Source: Pseudoteredinibacter isoporae_A (lineage in GTDB: Bacteria; Pseudomonadota; Gammaproteobacteria; Pseudomonadales; Cellvibrionaceae). From it: a stretch of DNA of 64,000 nt. The first letter of the stretch is position 1; the number at the start of each line of letters is the position of its first letter. The stretch lies in the NCBI RefSeq assembly GCF_040372805.1, contig NZ_BAABWJ010000001.1:62001-126000 (forward strand). Direction: 5' to 3'. Positions 9,188 to 17,893 of the stretch are shown here, one piece after another. The notes under the pieces were generated by a model, which was not told the DNA's origin, made no database searches, and saw only the letters and a program-made list of their open reading frames with translations. The translations under genes were made by a program, and so were the position numbers.

Positions 9188-9218
9188 TTGACCTCAAGCT
9201 AACTTGAGGTTTTATAGT
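9188..9218 (+). promoter_or_regulatory. SoxR box within a 19-bp-spaced promoter
   Basis: The perfect palindromic arms CCTCAAG and CTTGAGG (9192-9209, centre CTAA) match the known SoxR operator. The -35 box TTGACC (9188-9193) and the -10 box TATAGT (9213-9218) are 19 bp apart, the over-long spacing typical of MerR-family activation. The promoter points right into the flavin reductase gene. No soxS gene is present, so SoxR probably acts directly on this gene. Confidence 0.93.
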
Positions 9219-9283
9219 CTCCGCCGACGTAACGAAATACAGAAAACATTCGCATGGGAAGCACGCACACAGGAGGCATAATC

Positions 9284-9865
9284 ATGCACGTAAGTAAGTT
9301 GATAGACCGCTCTAAAAAAACCATTGCTATTTTGTCCAGCTCACGTCGCAACGGTAACACCGCCAAGTTTTTGGAATTGCTGCAAGATTACTGGCCCATG
9401 GATTTTGTTTACCTGGAAGACCATGACATCCAACCATACGATTACCACTACCGCCAGCAAGACGATGACTTTCATCCCGTTATGCAGCGAGTATTGGCTT
9501 ATGAACACATTATTTTTGCGTCCCCGATTTACTGGTACTCCGTACCACCGGCAATGAAAGCGTTCCTGGATCGCATCAGTGATTATATGTCTTTGGAGAA
9601 TTTGAAGGACGATGGCCGCAGACTCAGAGATAAAAAAGCCTATGTGCTCACGACCTCTTGCAACAATGAGGCCTCAAAGACCTTCATCAATATGTTTCGG
9701 GACACCTTCTCTCATTTGGGCATGGACTATCAGGGGTTTATTCACGCGAATTGCAAGGAGGGTTTTATTGCGCAGCGCGAACGTGCCCAGTGTGAAGAAT
9801 TTGCTCTTCGCGATAAGAGAATCTGGCGACAAATCAAAAACAGCCTGCAAGCTTGCGCTTTTTGA
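9284..9865 (+). CDS. NAD(P)H-dependent FMN reductase / flavodoxin-like oxidoreductase
   Basis: Flavodoxin-fold protein of 193 residues of the NADPH-dependent FMN reductase type. The FMN phosphate loop is SSSRRNGNTAKF near residues 17-28, and SPIYWYSVPPAMKAFLDR (about 81-98) is the conserved flavin-contact block. The ATG at 9284 follows AGGAGG at seven bases; an upstream in-frame ATG at 9254 has no such site. Its promoter carries the SoxR box, so the enzyme is expected to be induced by quinones or phenazine-like redox cyclers and may reduce them by two electrons. The actual substrate is inference. A stem-loop follows the gene. Confidence 0.88.
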   Translation: MHVSKLIDRSKKTIAILSSSRRNGNTAKFLELLQDYWPMDFVYLEDHDIQPYDYHYRQQDDDFHPVMQRVLAYEHIIFASPIYWYSVPPAMKAFLDRISDYMSLENLKDDGRRLRDKKAYVLTTSCNNEASKTFINMFRDTFSHLGMDYQGFIHANCKEGFIAQRERAQCEEFALRDKRIWRQIKNSLQACAF

Positions 9866-9897
9866 CAGCAACCAGGATGAATTGTCGTGACATAAAA

Positions 9898-9934
9898 GCA
9901 TGGTTTCTCACTCAGCATTTTGAAGAAACCATGC
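9898..9934 (-). terminator. Intrinsic terminator of the 2-oxoacid dehydrogenase operon
   Basis: Eleven-bp perfect stem GCATGGTTTCT / AGAAACCATGC with a 15-base loop. Read on the minus strand it is followed by TTTT, so it best serves the E2 gene ending at 9945. On the plus strand the tail is weak, but it may also slow transcripts of the flavin reductase. Confidence 0.8.
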
Positions 9935-9944
9935 CTATTAAGCC

Positions 9945-11186
9945 TTACAAGGTTACGCCACCCCAATGTTCAATCTCGCTGACAAACGCTGACAACCAAG
10001 CGTTAGTTTGATGGGCATCGACCGCGCGATGATCAATGCTTAGAGACACATAGCATTTCGGGCGAATGCGCATTTCATCGCGACCATCGACATCCACCAC
10101 TTCGACACGCTTCTCCATTTTGCCAATCCCCAAAATTGCCACCTGCGGCTGATTAATGATGATCGGGGCGGCCATCAAGCTTCCACTGACACCGTGATTA
10201 GAAATGGTAAAAGTTCCACCTTTCATGTCGAAGGGCGTCAGCTTGTTATCGCGAGCTCTTTGCGTTTGATCGTCCAGGGCCTGAGCAATACCAAACAAGT
10301 CCAGTGCCTGCACATTTTTTACAACGGGTACGACTAAACCTTTATCACCCAGAGCGGTTCCAACACCAATATTAATGGATTGGAAGATCTCCAAGGCATC
10401 TTCATGGAACTGAGCATTCATATCTGGCACAGCCGCCATCGCTTTGGCACTGGCCGCCAGGAAGTAAGCGGTAAACGTCAGCTTGACGCCCTTGTCTGCA
10501 AATTCCTGTTTGTGCCACTTTCGATGTTCAATGATATTACTCATATCCATTTCAAACACAGAGGTGACGTGAGGTGCTTTTTCCAGCAGGCTTTCCACCA
10601 TATGCTTAGCAATCGCTTTACGCATGTTGCTGTGGGGCACCATACGACTGTTCATATCGCCCATGGCAACGGCTGTACTAACGGTGCTAGAACTGACGCT
10701 TTTTTCCGCCTGCCCAGAAGCGATATAAGACAGCACATCTTCACGGGTAATACGGCCACCGCGGCCACTGCCCTGCATCCGTTCAATATCGAGATTGTGC
10801 TCGGCCACCAGCTTGCGAACCGCAGGTCCCATAAGGTGGCGGCAGGACTGGTCACTCGCCTCTCTCACCTCAGACGTGCTCGTCTGGGGCAGCTCAACTG
10901 ATTTTGATTCATTGGCCGGGGGAATCTCGGCCACTGCGGCACCGGCCTCAGTGCTGATCAGAGCCATGACGGAATCTGGCTCGACTTTATCGCCTGACTG
11001 AAATTTCTGTGCTTGCAAAGTCCCGGAACAAGGAGCAACAACTTCAATGGCCACTTTATCGGTTTCCAATTCAACCACTGGCTCACCTTCCTGAACCGCA
11101 TCACCGACATTAAACAACCACTGGCTCAAGGTAGCCTCGGTTCCCTCAAGCTGCTCTGCGGTCAATTTCAATTCTTGTACACTCAT
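9945..11186 (-). CDS. 2-oxoacid dehydrogenase E2 (dihydrolipoyl acyltransferase), branched-chain type
   Basis: Core subunit that moves the acyl group from E1 to CoA on a swinging lipoyl arm. It has 413 residues. The lipoyl domain occupies about residues 1-80 with the lipoylated Lys44 in ELETDKVAIE. An E3-binding domain lies near 118-155 (PAVRKLVAEHNLDI, GRGGRITREDVLSYI), and the catalytic domain runs from about 185 to the end, with the active-site His and Asp in DHRAVDAH. The family's final Gly of DHRxxDG is Ala here. The E1 stop lies three bases before the ATG. No E3 gene is nearby, so lipoamide dehydrogenase is presumably shared. Confidence 0.92.
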   Translation of the reverse strand: MSVQELKLTAEQLEGTEATLSQWLFNVGDAVQEGEPVVELETDKVAIEVVAPCSGTLQAQKFQSGDKVEPDSVMALISTEAGAAVAEIPPANESKSVELPQTSTSEVREASDQSCRHLMGPAVRKLVAEHNLDIERMQGSGRGGRITREDVLSYIASGQAEKSVSSSTVSTAVAMGDMNSRMVPHSNMRKAIAKHMVESLLEKAPHVTSVFEMDMSNIIEHRKWHKQEFADKGVKLTFTAYFLAASAKAMAAVPDMNAQFHEDALEIFQSINIGVGTALGDKGLVVPVVKNVQALDLFGIAQALDDQTQRARDNKLTPFDMKGGTFTISNHGVSGSLMAAPIIINQPQVAILGIGKMEKRVEVVDVDGRDEMRIRPKCYVSLSIDHRAVDAHQTNAWLSAFVSEIEHWGGVTL

Positions 11187-11188
11187 GA

Positions 11189-13306
11189 TCACAGCTCCAA
11201 TAAATCCGTCATTTCACGAACAATATCGTCCACACCGGGTACAGCCGCTTCCAACAAATGAATATTGTGAGGGCTCGGAATATCGGGCATCGTCAAGCGG
11301 CGCAATGGCGCATCCAGGTCAAAGAAACATTCATCACTTAATGTCGCTGCAATTTCAGCACCAAAGCCAGCGGTCTTATTGTCTTCATGTACAATCAAAC
11401 AGCGGGCGGTTTTTCGGACCGAGGCCAGGACGGCTTCTTTATCCCACGGTTGAATACTGCGTAAATCAATCACATCAATCGCGTCTTTTTCGGGATTGAT
11501 TTGTTCAGCTGCCAACTCACAGCGCTCAACCATGGCGCCCCAACTGACGACGGTCAGGCGCGAACCTGTGCGCAGAGTTTTGGCCTTCCCAAAAGGCACC
11601 ACAAAATCATCGCCCGGGTAGGGGCGACGCGCCCAGCTATTATCAATCAAGGCACGGTGTTCAAAGAAAATGGTAGGGTTGTTGCTGCGCAATGCCGAGC
11701 GCAATAGGCCTACGGCATCTTCGGCATTGGAAGGCATCACCAATTGCCAACCCACTTTATGCGCCCATTCCACTTCATCCGACATGGAGTGCCAAGGGTC
11801 GCCACGGCGAGCAAAACCGCCCGGCACTCGAACGACCATAGGCGCTGCAAATTTGTTGGCCGTGCGCCAACGCATAATGCCTGTGTCAGTCAACTGCTCA
11901 GCTGCCGGCTCTGCGTATTTGCGAAACTGAATTTCAGGAACCGGCATCAATCCACTTAATGCCATACCCACAGAGCGGCCGATAATGCCTTCTTCAGAAA
12001 GACTGGTGTCAAACACGCGTTGCTGTCCGTATTTTTGATGCAAACCTAAAGTGGCACCGTGCACCCCACCTTTCGGCCCCACATCCTCACCGAAAACCAA
12101 CACTTTGGGGTTGCTCTGCATTTCAACATCCAATGTTTGGCGAATGGCCGCCAACATATTCAAGCGACGACCTTCTGGTTTAGGCTCTGTGTTGCCCTGT
12201 GGAAAGGCATGATTTTGCGTCGCCAGCCCACCGCGAGTTTGCACAATCGGCTGACCCGCCTCATCTTCTTCACTGTACACAAAACGGGTAATGGCTGAAG
12301 GGTCAGGCTGAGGTCGATGCATGGCTTCGTCGATGGCATGACGCACTTTGGCTTCGGCACGCTCTTCAATTTGTGACCAATGGGTTTCGCTCACCAAACC
12401 ATTGTCGAGCATAAACTGTTTTAATTTGGGCAAAGGATCTTGTGCCTGCTCTGCTTCGATCATTTCCGCCGGCTTATAGGTTTGGGTATCCTGAAAAGTG
12501 TGGCCACAAAGACGAGGCACCTTCAATCTCAGCAAACAACAGCCCTTGCCTGAACGCACATAGTCGACCGCTTCTTTGATTTTGCACGCCGCTTCCAGAG
12601 GGTCAGTGCCATCACCATCAACAATATGCAATTGTTTATACGCCGCCAGGTTAGCCACCTGATCACCACCGGGGGTCTGAACCTCCTGAGGCACGGAGAT
12701 GCCATAGCCGTTGTCTTCAATGTAAAACAAATGGGGCAGATTATTGGTGGTGGAAATATTCAGAGCGGCCCAGAAGCCACTGGTCGACATAGACGAATCG
12801 CCGCCCATGGAAACCCCCATCGCGCCGCGGTAGCGGGTATCGTTCAATTCGTCTCGGTGATAGACAATGGACTGCGCCCAACCACTGATGGGTGAAAACT
12901 GAGAGCCCACACCGCCACACATCGGGAACAAGGTTGTCCCGGTAGATTCACCATTGCGCATATTGGGGTAATTGCACACCACACCGATGTCGCGACCATC
13001 GCTGTAACCACCGGAACGGGCCAAGGGTCCCGCCACGGCTTCCACAAAATCCAACCCCAATGACAAGACAAAGGGACGCGAGCGGTAGTAACCCGTTGCT
13101 CCATCGTGTTGGTGATTGAGCAAGCTGCCCAATAAAACCTGTGCTAGGTCGTGGCCACGCGCAGAAAACTGATTAAAAACCAGCTTCTGGGGCACCAGCT
13201 CCTGTTCTTCAATGGTATCTATGGCTCGGGACGCCAGAACAATATGGGCAATATGGGGCCAATCAAACGCTTGAATGGCCTGGGTGGAATCGGCTGTATC
13301 AGTCAT
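11189..13306 (-). CDS. 2-oxoacid dehydrogenase E1, fused alpha-beta
   Basis: Thiamine diphosphate enzyme that decarboxylates branched-chain or related 2-oxoacids. It has about 705 residues and joins E1-alpha (residues 1 to about 370) and E1-beta (from about 385, NMLAAIRQTLDVEM) in one chain; in pseudomonads these are separate genes. The alpha part holds the ThDP/Mg2+ segment GDSSMSTSGFW...EDNGYG. The beta part holds FGEDVGPKGGVHGAT and the VRVPGG, PSNAEDA and HEDNKTAGFG blocks. A GTG two codons upstream is an alternative start; the ATG at 13306 is chosen. It is operonic with E2 and divergent from an Lrp-type gene, resembling bkdR-bkd of Pseudomonas. Substrate range is inferred. Confidence 0.9.
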   Translation of the reverse strand: MTDTADSTQAIQAFDWPHIAHIVLASRAIDTIEEQELVPQKLVFNQFSARGHDLAQVLLGSLLNHQHDGATGYYRSRPFVLSLGLDFVEAVAGPLARSGGYSDGRDIGVVCNYPNMRNGESTGTTLFPMCGGVGSQFSPISGWAQSIVYHRDELNDTRYRGAMGVSMGGDSSMSTSGFWAALNISTTNNLPHLFYIEDNGYGISVPQEVQTPGGDQVANLAAYKQLHIVDGDGTDPLEAACKIKEAVDYVRSGKGCCLLRLKVPRLCGHTFQDTQTYKPAEMIEAEQAQDPLPKLKQFMLDNGLVSETHWSQIEERAEAKVRHAIDEAMHRPQPDPSAITRFVYSEEDEAGQPIVQTRGGLATQNHAFPQGNTEPKPEGRRLNMLAAIRQTLDVEMQSNPKVLVFGEDVGPKGGVHGATLGLHQKYGQQRVFDTSLSEEGIIGRSVGMALSGLMPVPEIQFRKYAEPAAEQLTDTGIMRWRTANKFAAPMVVRVPGGFARRGDPWHSMSDEVEWAHKVGWQLVMPSNAEDAVGLLRSALRSNNPTIFFEHRALIDNSWARRPYPGDDFVVPFGKAKTLRTGSRLTVVSWGAMVERCELAAEQINPEKDAIDVIDLRSIQPWDKEAVLASVRKTARCLIVHEDNKTAGFGAEIAATLSDECFFDLDAPLRRLTMPDIPSPHNIHLLEAAVPGVDDIVREMTDLLEL

Positions 13307-13598
13307 CGTCACTTCACGTAGTCATTATGGTTGCACCGCCGGTTGGCAGTGGCGAAGAGCAGTGCTCAAATCGCTTTTTCAGTAGCGAATACTGTAGCTT
13401 TTGACGCCCGAAATGTGATTGCGTTTATTGCCTGGAGCCAGCCCACAATGGAAACCAATTGCCAAAAGAGCCTACAATTAGGAAACCATATTGCTTTGTT
13501 ATCGTGAATTATTAACTATATGATATGTAAACGATTCAGCTGTGGCGCAAATCATGCCCTGCGGCCGCCCATGACAACGACAATAAAACACGAGGCCA

Positions 13599-14063
13599 AT
13601 GATGGATAAATACGACGCGCAAATACTGCACGAGCTGCAGACCGAGGGGCGCCTTTCCAACCGGGATTTGGCCGAACGCATTGCCCTGTCCCCCGCCCCC
13701 TGCTGGCGGCGGGTAAAACGCCTGGAAGACGAAGGCTATATCCGAGGCTATAGCGCCCAGGTCAATCACAAGAAAATCGGCCTGCAGATTATTGCGTTCG
13801 TCGAAGTCAGCCTGAACATCCATCATCCGGAAACCATTCAGAACTTCCTGACCATGATTGCCAATGAGCCTGGTATTCTCGAGTGTCATTCCGTAACCGG
13901 GCAATGCGACTATCTGTTGAAGATTGTGTCGAAAGACATGGAAAGTTATGAGACCTTTGTCTCGACTCAATTACTGACCGCACCCGGAATCCGTTCGGTC
14001 AATACCCTGATTTCAATGCGTCAGAACAAATTGACCAGTGAATTGCCTGTCGCCTTGGATTAG
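13599..14063 (+). CDS. Lrp/AsnC-family regulator, BkdR-like
   Basis: Transcription regulator of 154 residues. The N-terminal HTH is DKYDAQILHELQTEGRLSNR followed by DLAERIALSPAPCWRRVKRL, and the C-terminal RAM ligand-binding domain has the pattern ILECHSVTGQCDYLLKIVSKD. Proteins of this family sense amino acids and form octamers that wrap DNA. The gene is divergent from the E1-E2 operon with about 290 bases between them, matching the position of BkdR, the branched-chain amino acid-responsive activator of bkd operons. That regulatory target is inference from context. Two ATG codons lie in tandem at the start, preceded by GAGG. Confidence 0.9.
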   Translation: MMDKYDAQILHELQTEGRLSNRDLAERIALSPAPCWRRVKRLEDEGYIRGYSAQVNHKKIGLQIIAFVEVSLNIHHPETIQNFLTMIANEPGILECHSVTGQCDYLLKIVSKDMESYETFVSTQLLTAPGIRSVNTLISMRQNKLTSELPVALD

Positions 14064-14202
14064 TCCGAAATAGTTTACGGTCATCCCTTGCCCTGCCGTA
14101 AGGGTTGACTACAATGAATGCCTTTTCAATCGCTCAGCGGAACGAAGGAAAAAGCCATAGCACACTTGGGGCGACGGCCCCTCATTTAACTTGGAAACTA
14201 TC

Positions 14203-15396
14203 ATGTTTGAGCAGCTCAACATTATCCCCCAGGACCCCATCCTCAGCCTGATGATGGAGTTCCAAAATGACAATAACCCCAACAAAGTCGATCTCGGTGT
14301 TGGCGTATACAAAACACCAACCGGCGAGACCCCGGTACTGGCCAGCGTCAAAACCGCTGAGGAATATCGCTGGCGCAATGAAGCCACCAAATCCTATATT
14401 GGTGGGCCAGGCAACGTCGACTTTAATCGCTTGATGCGCGAACTGGCTCTTGGCAAAGATCACAAAGTTCTGGCCGAGCAACGCGTTGCGTCCATCCAGG
14501 CTCCCGGAGGTTGTGGGTCTCTGCGCTTGGGCGCTGAGCTGATCAATCGAGTGAAACCCGGCAACAAGATCTGGATGAGTAATCCTACTTGGGCCAACCA
14601 CGTTCCTCTGTTTGGCGAGGCCGGTTTGACGATCGCCGAATACCCTTACTACGATCGCGAAAATTGCGCAGTGCGTTTTGCCGACATGTGCCAGACCCTG
14701 GAACAGGAAGCGCAAGCGGGCGATGTTGTTTTGCTGCACGCCTGTTGCCATAACCCCTGCGGAGCGGATCTGAGTCCTGAGCAATGGCAGACCATGGCCG
14801 AACTGTGCAAAAACAAAGGTCTGGTGCCATTTTTGGATATGGCCTATCAAGGTTTCGGCTCCGGATTGATTGAAGACACCATCGGCGTGCGCACAATGGC
14901 CGACACCGTTGACGAAATGTTCCTAGCCATTTCCTGCTCGAAAAACTTTGGCCTCTATCGCGAGCGCATTGGTTTATTGATGGCGATTACCAAAGACCGC
15001 CACGCCGCCGATGCGGTCAGCAGCCAGCTCATCAACCTGGCTCGTGGCATTTGGTCCATGCCTCCCGCCCACGGTGCTGCCTTGGTTGCCACCATCCTGG
15101 GGTCCGATGAGTTGACTACCCAGTGGGAAGCAGAAGTTAAGGAAATGCGCGATCGTATCAATGGCTTACGTAGCCAGGCCGTGAGTAAACTGAACGCCGC
15201 TTGCAATGGTGTTGATTTCAGCTTCATCGAGAAAGAGTTTGGTATGTTCTCCTTCCTTGGAATCAACCCAGAGCAGGTTGCCAGACTGAAAAACGAATAC
15301 GGCATTTACATGGTGAGCTCTTCACGTATTAGTGTGTCCGGATTAAACGAAAGCAATTTGGATTATTTCGCAAAATCGGTTGCCAGCGTTCTGTAA
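14203..15396 (+). CDS. Aromatic/aspartate aminotransferase, class I
   Basis: PLP-dependent transaminase of 397 residues in the AspC/TyrB group, exchanging the amino group of aromatic amino acids or aspartate with 2-oxoglutarate. VDLGVGVYKTPTGETPVL near the N-terminus, the PLP Lys in SCSKNFGLYRERIG and the C-terminal SSSRISVSGLN with the substrate-binding Arg are typical. The usual CCHNPTG is CCHNPCG here and SYSKNFGLY is SCSKNFGLY, so it is a distinct subgroup. The ATG at 14203 with GGA eight bases upstream is chosen over a TTG four codons earlier. It stands alone and ends at a strong inverted repeat shared with metE. Confidence 0.9.
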   Translation: MFEQLNIIPQDPILSLMMEFQNDNNPNKVDLGVGVYKTPTGETPVLASVKTAEEYRWRNEATKSYIGGPGNVDFNRLMRELALGKDHKVLAEQRVASIQAPGGCGSLRLGAELINRVKPGNKIWMSNPTWANHVPLFGEAGLTIAEYPYYDRENCAVRFADMCQTLEQEAQAGDVVLLHACCHNPCGADLSPEQWQTMAELCKNKGLVPFLDMAYQGFGSGLIEDTIGVRTMADTVDEMFLAISCSKNFGLYRERIGLLMAITKDRHAADAVSSQLINLARGIWSMPPAHGAALVATILGSDELTTQWEAEVKEMRDRINGLRSQAVSKLNAACNGVDFSFIEKEFGMFSFLGINPEQVARLKNEYGIYMVSSSRISVSGLNESNLDYFAKSVASVL

Positions 15397-15405
15397 TACG
15401 AAAAC

Positions 15406-15431
15406 GGGGTCAGAGTAGACACTCTGACCCC
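15406..15431. terminator. Perfect inverted repeat between convergent genes, likely metE terminator
   Basis: GGGGTCAGAGT / ACTCTGACCCC, an eleven-bp perfect stem with a four-base loop. On the minus strand it is followed by GTTTTCG, so it can terminate metE; the plus-strand tail is not T-rich. The GGGGTCAGAG...CTCTGACCCC sequence resembles short palindromic repeats scattered in proteobacterial genomes, so it may be a captured repeat. Confidence 0.7.
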
Positions 15432-15457
15432 GGCTATTGCCACAGCCTGTTAAATTT

Positions 15458-17770
15458 TCAGGCGAATTGTTCTCTCAATTTCTTGGTCGCTTCCACCATA
15501 TTTTTCAGTGCTGGCCACACTTCTTCTTGCTTGCGGGTTTTAAGTCCGCAATCTGGATTGACCCACAATTGTTGTATATCGATCGTTTTATTTGCCGCTT
15601 TCAATAACGTCTCAATACTGTGCGGGCTCGGAATATTCGGGCTGTGGATATCGTAAACACCCGGACCAATATCATTTGGATAATCAAACTGCTCAAAAGC
15701 CGCTAACAGTTCATTGTCCGAGCGCGAATTTTCAATCGTAATGACATCAGCGTCCATCGCCGCAATATGTTCGATGATATCGTTAAACTCGGAATAACAC
15801 ATATGAGTGTGGATCTGCGTAGTATCTTCAACACCATTCGCCGCCAACTTGAAGTTATTCACGGCCCAATTAAGATATCCTGACCAGGCGCTGCGCTTCA
15901 ATGGCAAACCTTCGCGCAGGGCTGCTTCATCAATCTGAATCACCTTGATGCCTGCCGCTTCCAAGTCCAGCACCTCATCACGTATGGCCAACGCGATTTG
16001 TGCGCAGGTCTCTTTCAACGGCTGATCATCACGAACAAACGACCAATTCAGAATCGTTACCGGTCCGGTTAACATCCCTTTTACCGGTTTCTGGCTACAC
16101 GATTGAGCAAATGCGGCCCACTCTACGGTCATCGCTTCAGGTCGTTGCACATCGCCGTAAATGATCGGGGGTTTTACACAGCGTGATCCATACGACTGGA
16201 CCCAGGCAAAACGCGTAAAAGCAAAGCCATCCAGCTGCTCCCCGAAGTATTCCACCATGTCATTACGCTCGGCCTCACCGTGCACCAAAACATCGAGGCC
16301 GAGCGCTTCCTGCTGCTCAATACACTGGGCGATTTCATCACGCATCAGTTGTTTATACTGTTGTTCATTCAAACTACCAAGTTTGAATTCTCTGCGCGCT
16401 TTACGGATGTCAGCGGTTTGCGGAAAAGAACCAATGGTTGTGGTGGGAAGCAAGGGCAGATCAAGTTGCGCGCGCTGCTGCTTCTGGCGCTCGGCAAACA
16501 CCGACTGGCGCCGATACATATCCGAATGCAAATTGTTCAAGCGCTGTCGAACTTCAGAATGCTGACGATCTTTAAACGCTTGCCATTCCTGAAGAGCGAC
16601 ACGAGAAGCTTGCAATTCTTGTGCTACAGACTCTTCGCCCTCATTGACCGCTCGCGACAACACAGACAACTCCGCGAGCTTTTGTCGGGCAAAAGCGAGC
16701 ACCGAACGAATGTCACAGCCCTTACCGATCGCCTCTTCTTCCACCTCGAGGTCTACTGGGACGTGCAACAGTGAACAACTTGGTGCCAACCACAAGCGAT
16801 CACCCAAACGCTGATGCAGAGGTTGGATGATTTCCAGACAGCGGTCGAGATCAGCACGCCAGATATTGCGCCCATTGATAATGCCCAGCGAAAGAACTTT
16901 ATGTGAAGGCAGCCAATCCGCCACAATCTTTGCTTCTTTTTCCGCCGCGACGGCATCAATATGCAAACCCTGTACAGGCAAATCACAAGCCAGGCGCACA
17001 TTATCACCCAAGGATGAAAAGTAATTCGCCAAGAGCAGTTTCACACCCATGTTATTCAGCTTGTGATAACTCAGGTTTAAGGCGTGTCGCCAATCGGCAT
17101 TGAGTTCCAGTGACAATACCGGCTCATCAATCTGAACCCACTCGATACCTTTTTCAGCAAATGCATGCAGTAACGATTTATAGGCCTCGATAACATCCGG
17201 CAGCAAATCCAGCGGCGAAAAATCCTGCTTGCTCTTGGCTAAATACAAATAACTGACCGGACCAATCAACACAGGCTTAGCCCTGTTCGCGGCATACCCT
17301 TGCGATTCAAATTCTTCCAGCGCCGATAGCCAATGTTGCGGGTTGGCTGCAAACTGGGTGTCCTGACCAACTTCCGGGACAATGTAGTGATAGTTGCTGT
17401 CGAACCACTTGGTCATCTCAGCAGCTTGGGTACACCCGCAATCCGACACCGAACGTCCGCGCGCCGTTTTAAAATAAGCATTGAGAAACGCCTCACCTTC
17501 CACCGCCAGAGTCGACGGGTCAGCGTCCACCCGAGGGGGAATATTGCCCAAGGCAAAACTCATATCCAGCACTTGATCGTAGAGAGAAAAATCACCAATG
17601 GTGACCAGATCCAAATCTCGCTGCTGCTGCCACATCCAGCTTCGCATCTGTTGGGCTTTTTCCATTAATTCTGAAGCACTCGAATGGCCGGCCCAATAGG
17701 CCTCGAGGGCAAATTTCAATTCGCGCTTAGCGCCGATACGTGGAAAACCCAAACTGTGGATGCGTGCCAT
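15458..17770 (-). CDS. metE: Cobalamin-independent methionine synthase
   Basis: Transfers the methyl group of 5-methyltetrahydropteroyltri-L-glutamate to homocysteine without B12. It has 770 residues, the normal size, made of two barrels. The N-terminal half begins HSLGFPRIGAKRELKFALE. The C-terminal half holds the zinc and homocysteine site: His and Cys in HTHMCYSEF, the Glu-rich VITIENSRSDNE, DIHSPNIPS, and the third zinc ligand Cys in NPDCGLKTR. It is divergent from metR, with MetR-like sites in the 123-base gap, so induction by MetR with homocysteine is expected. No metH was seen here. Confidence 0.97.
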   Translation of the reverse strand: MARIHSLGFPRIGAKRELKFALEAYWAGHSSASELMEKAQQMRSWMWQQQRDLDLVTIGDFSLYDQVLDMSFALGNIPPRVDADPSTLAVEGEAFLNAYFKTARGRSVSDCGCTQAAEMTKWFDSNYHYIVPEVGQDTQFAANPQHWLSALEEFESQGYAANRAKPVLIGPVSYLYLAKSKQDFSPLDLLPDVIEAYKSLLHAFAEKGIEWVQIDEPVLSLELNADWRHALNLSYHKLNNMGVKLLLANYFSSLGDNVRLACDLPVQGLHIDAVAAEKEAKIVADWLPSHKVLSLGIINGRNIWRADLDRCLEIIQPLHQRLGDRLWLAPSCSLLHVPVDLEVEEEAIGKGCDIRSVLAFARQKLAELSVLSRAVNEGEESVAQELQASRVALQEWQAFKDRQHSEVRQRLNNLHSDMYRRQSVFAERQKQQRAQLDLPLLPTTTIGSFPQTADIRKARREFKLGSLNEQQYKQLMRDEIAQCIEQQEALGLDVLVHGEAERNDMVEYFGEQLDGFAFTRFAWVQSYGSRCVKPPIIYGDVQRPEAMTVEWAAFAQSCSQKPVKGMLTGPVTILNWSFVRDDQPLKETCAQIALAIRDEVLDLEAAGIKVIQIDEAALREGLPLKRSAWSGYLNWAVNNFKLAANGVEDTTQIHTHMCYSEFNDIIEHIAAMDADVITIENSRSDNELLAAFEQFDYPNDIGPGVYDIHSPNIPSPHSIETLLKAANKTIDIQQLWVNPDCGLKTRKQEEVWPALKNMVEATKKLREQFA

Positions 17771-17844
17771 GTTTTACTCCTGGCTATAGTCTTCCCCTAA
17801 GCGGGGTAATGAATAGAGGCGGGTATTGTAGGAGTCGAAAAGCG

Positions 17845-17888
17845 TGAATAATATTGATATATTTAACCAAACCAATGAATATTACTCA
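17845..17888. promoter_or_regulatory. Pair of MetR-like operator sites
   Basis: TGAATAATATTGA (17845-17857) and TGAATATTACTCA (17876-17888) each match the MetR motif TGAA-N5-TTCA with one mismatch. They are 31 bp apart, about three helical turns, placing two LysR-type dimers on the same face. They lie between divergent metE and metR, the second just before the metR start. Confidence 0.65.
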
Positions 17889-17893
17889 TAAAA

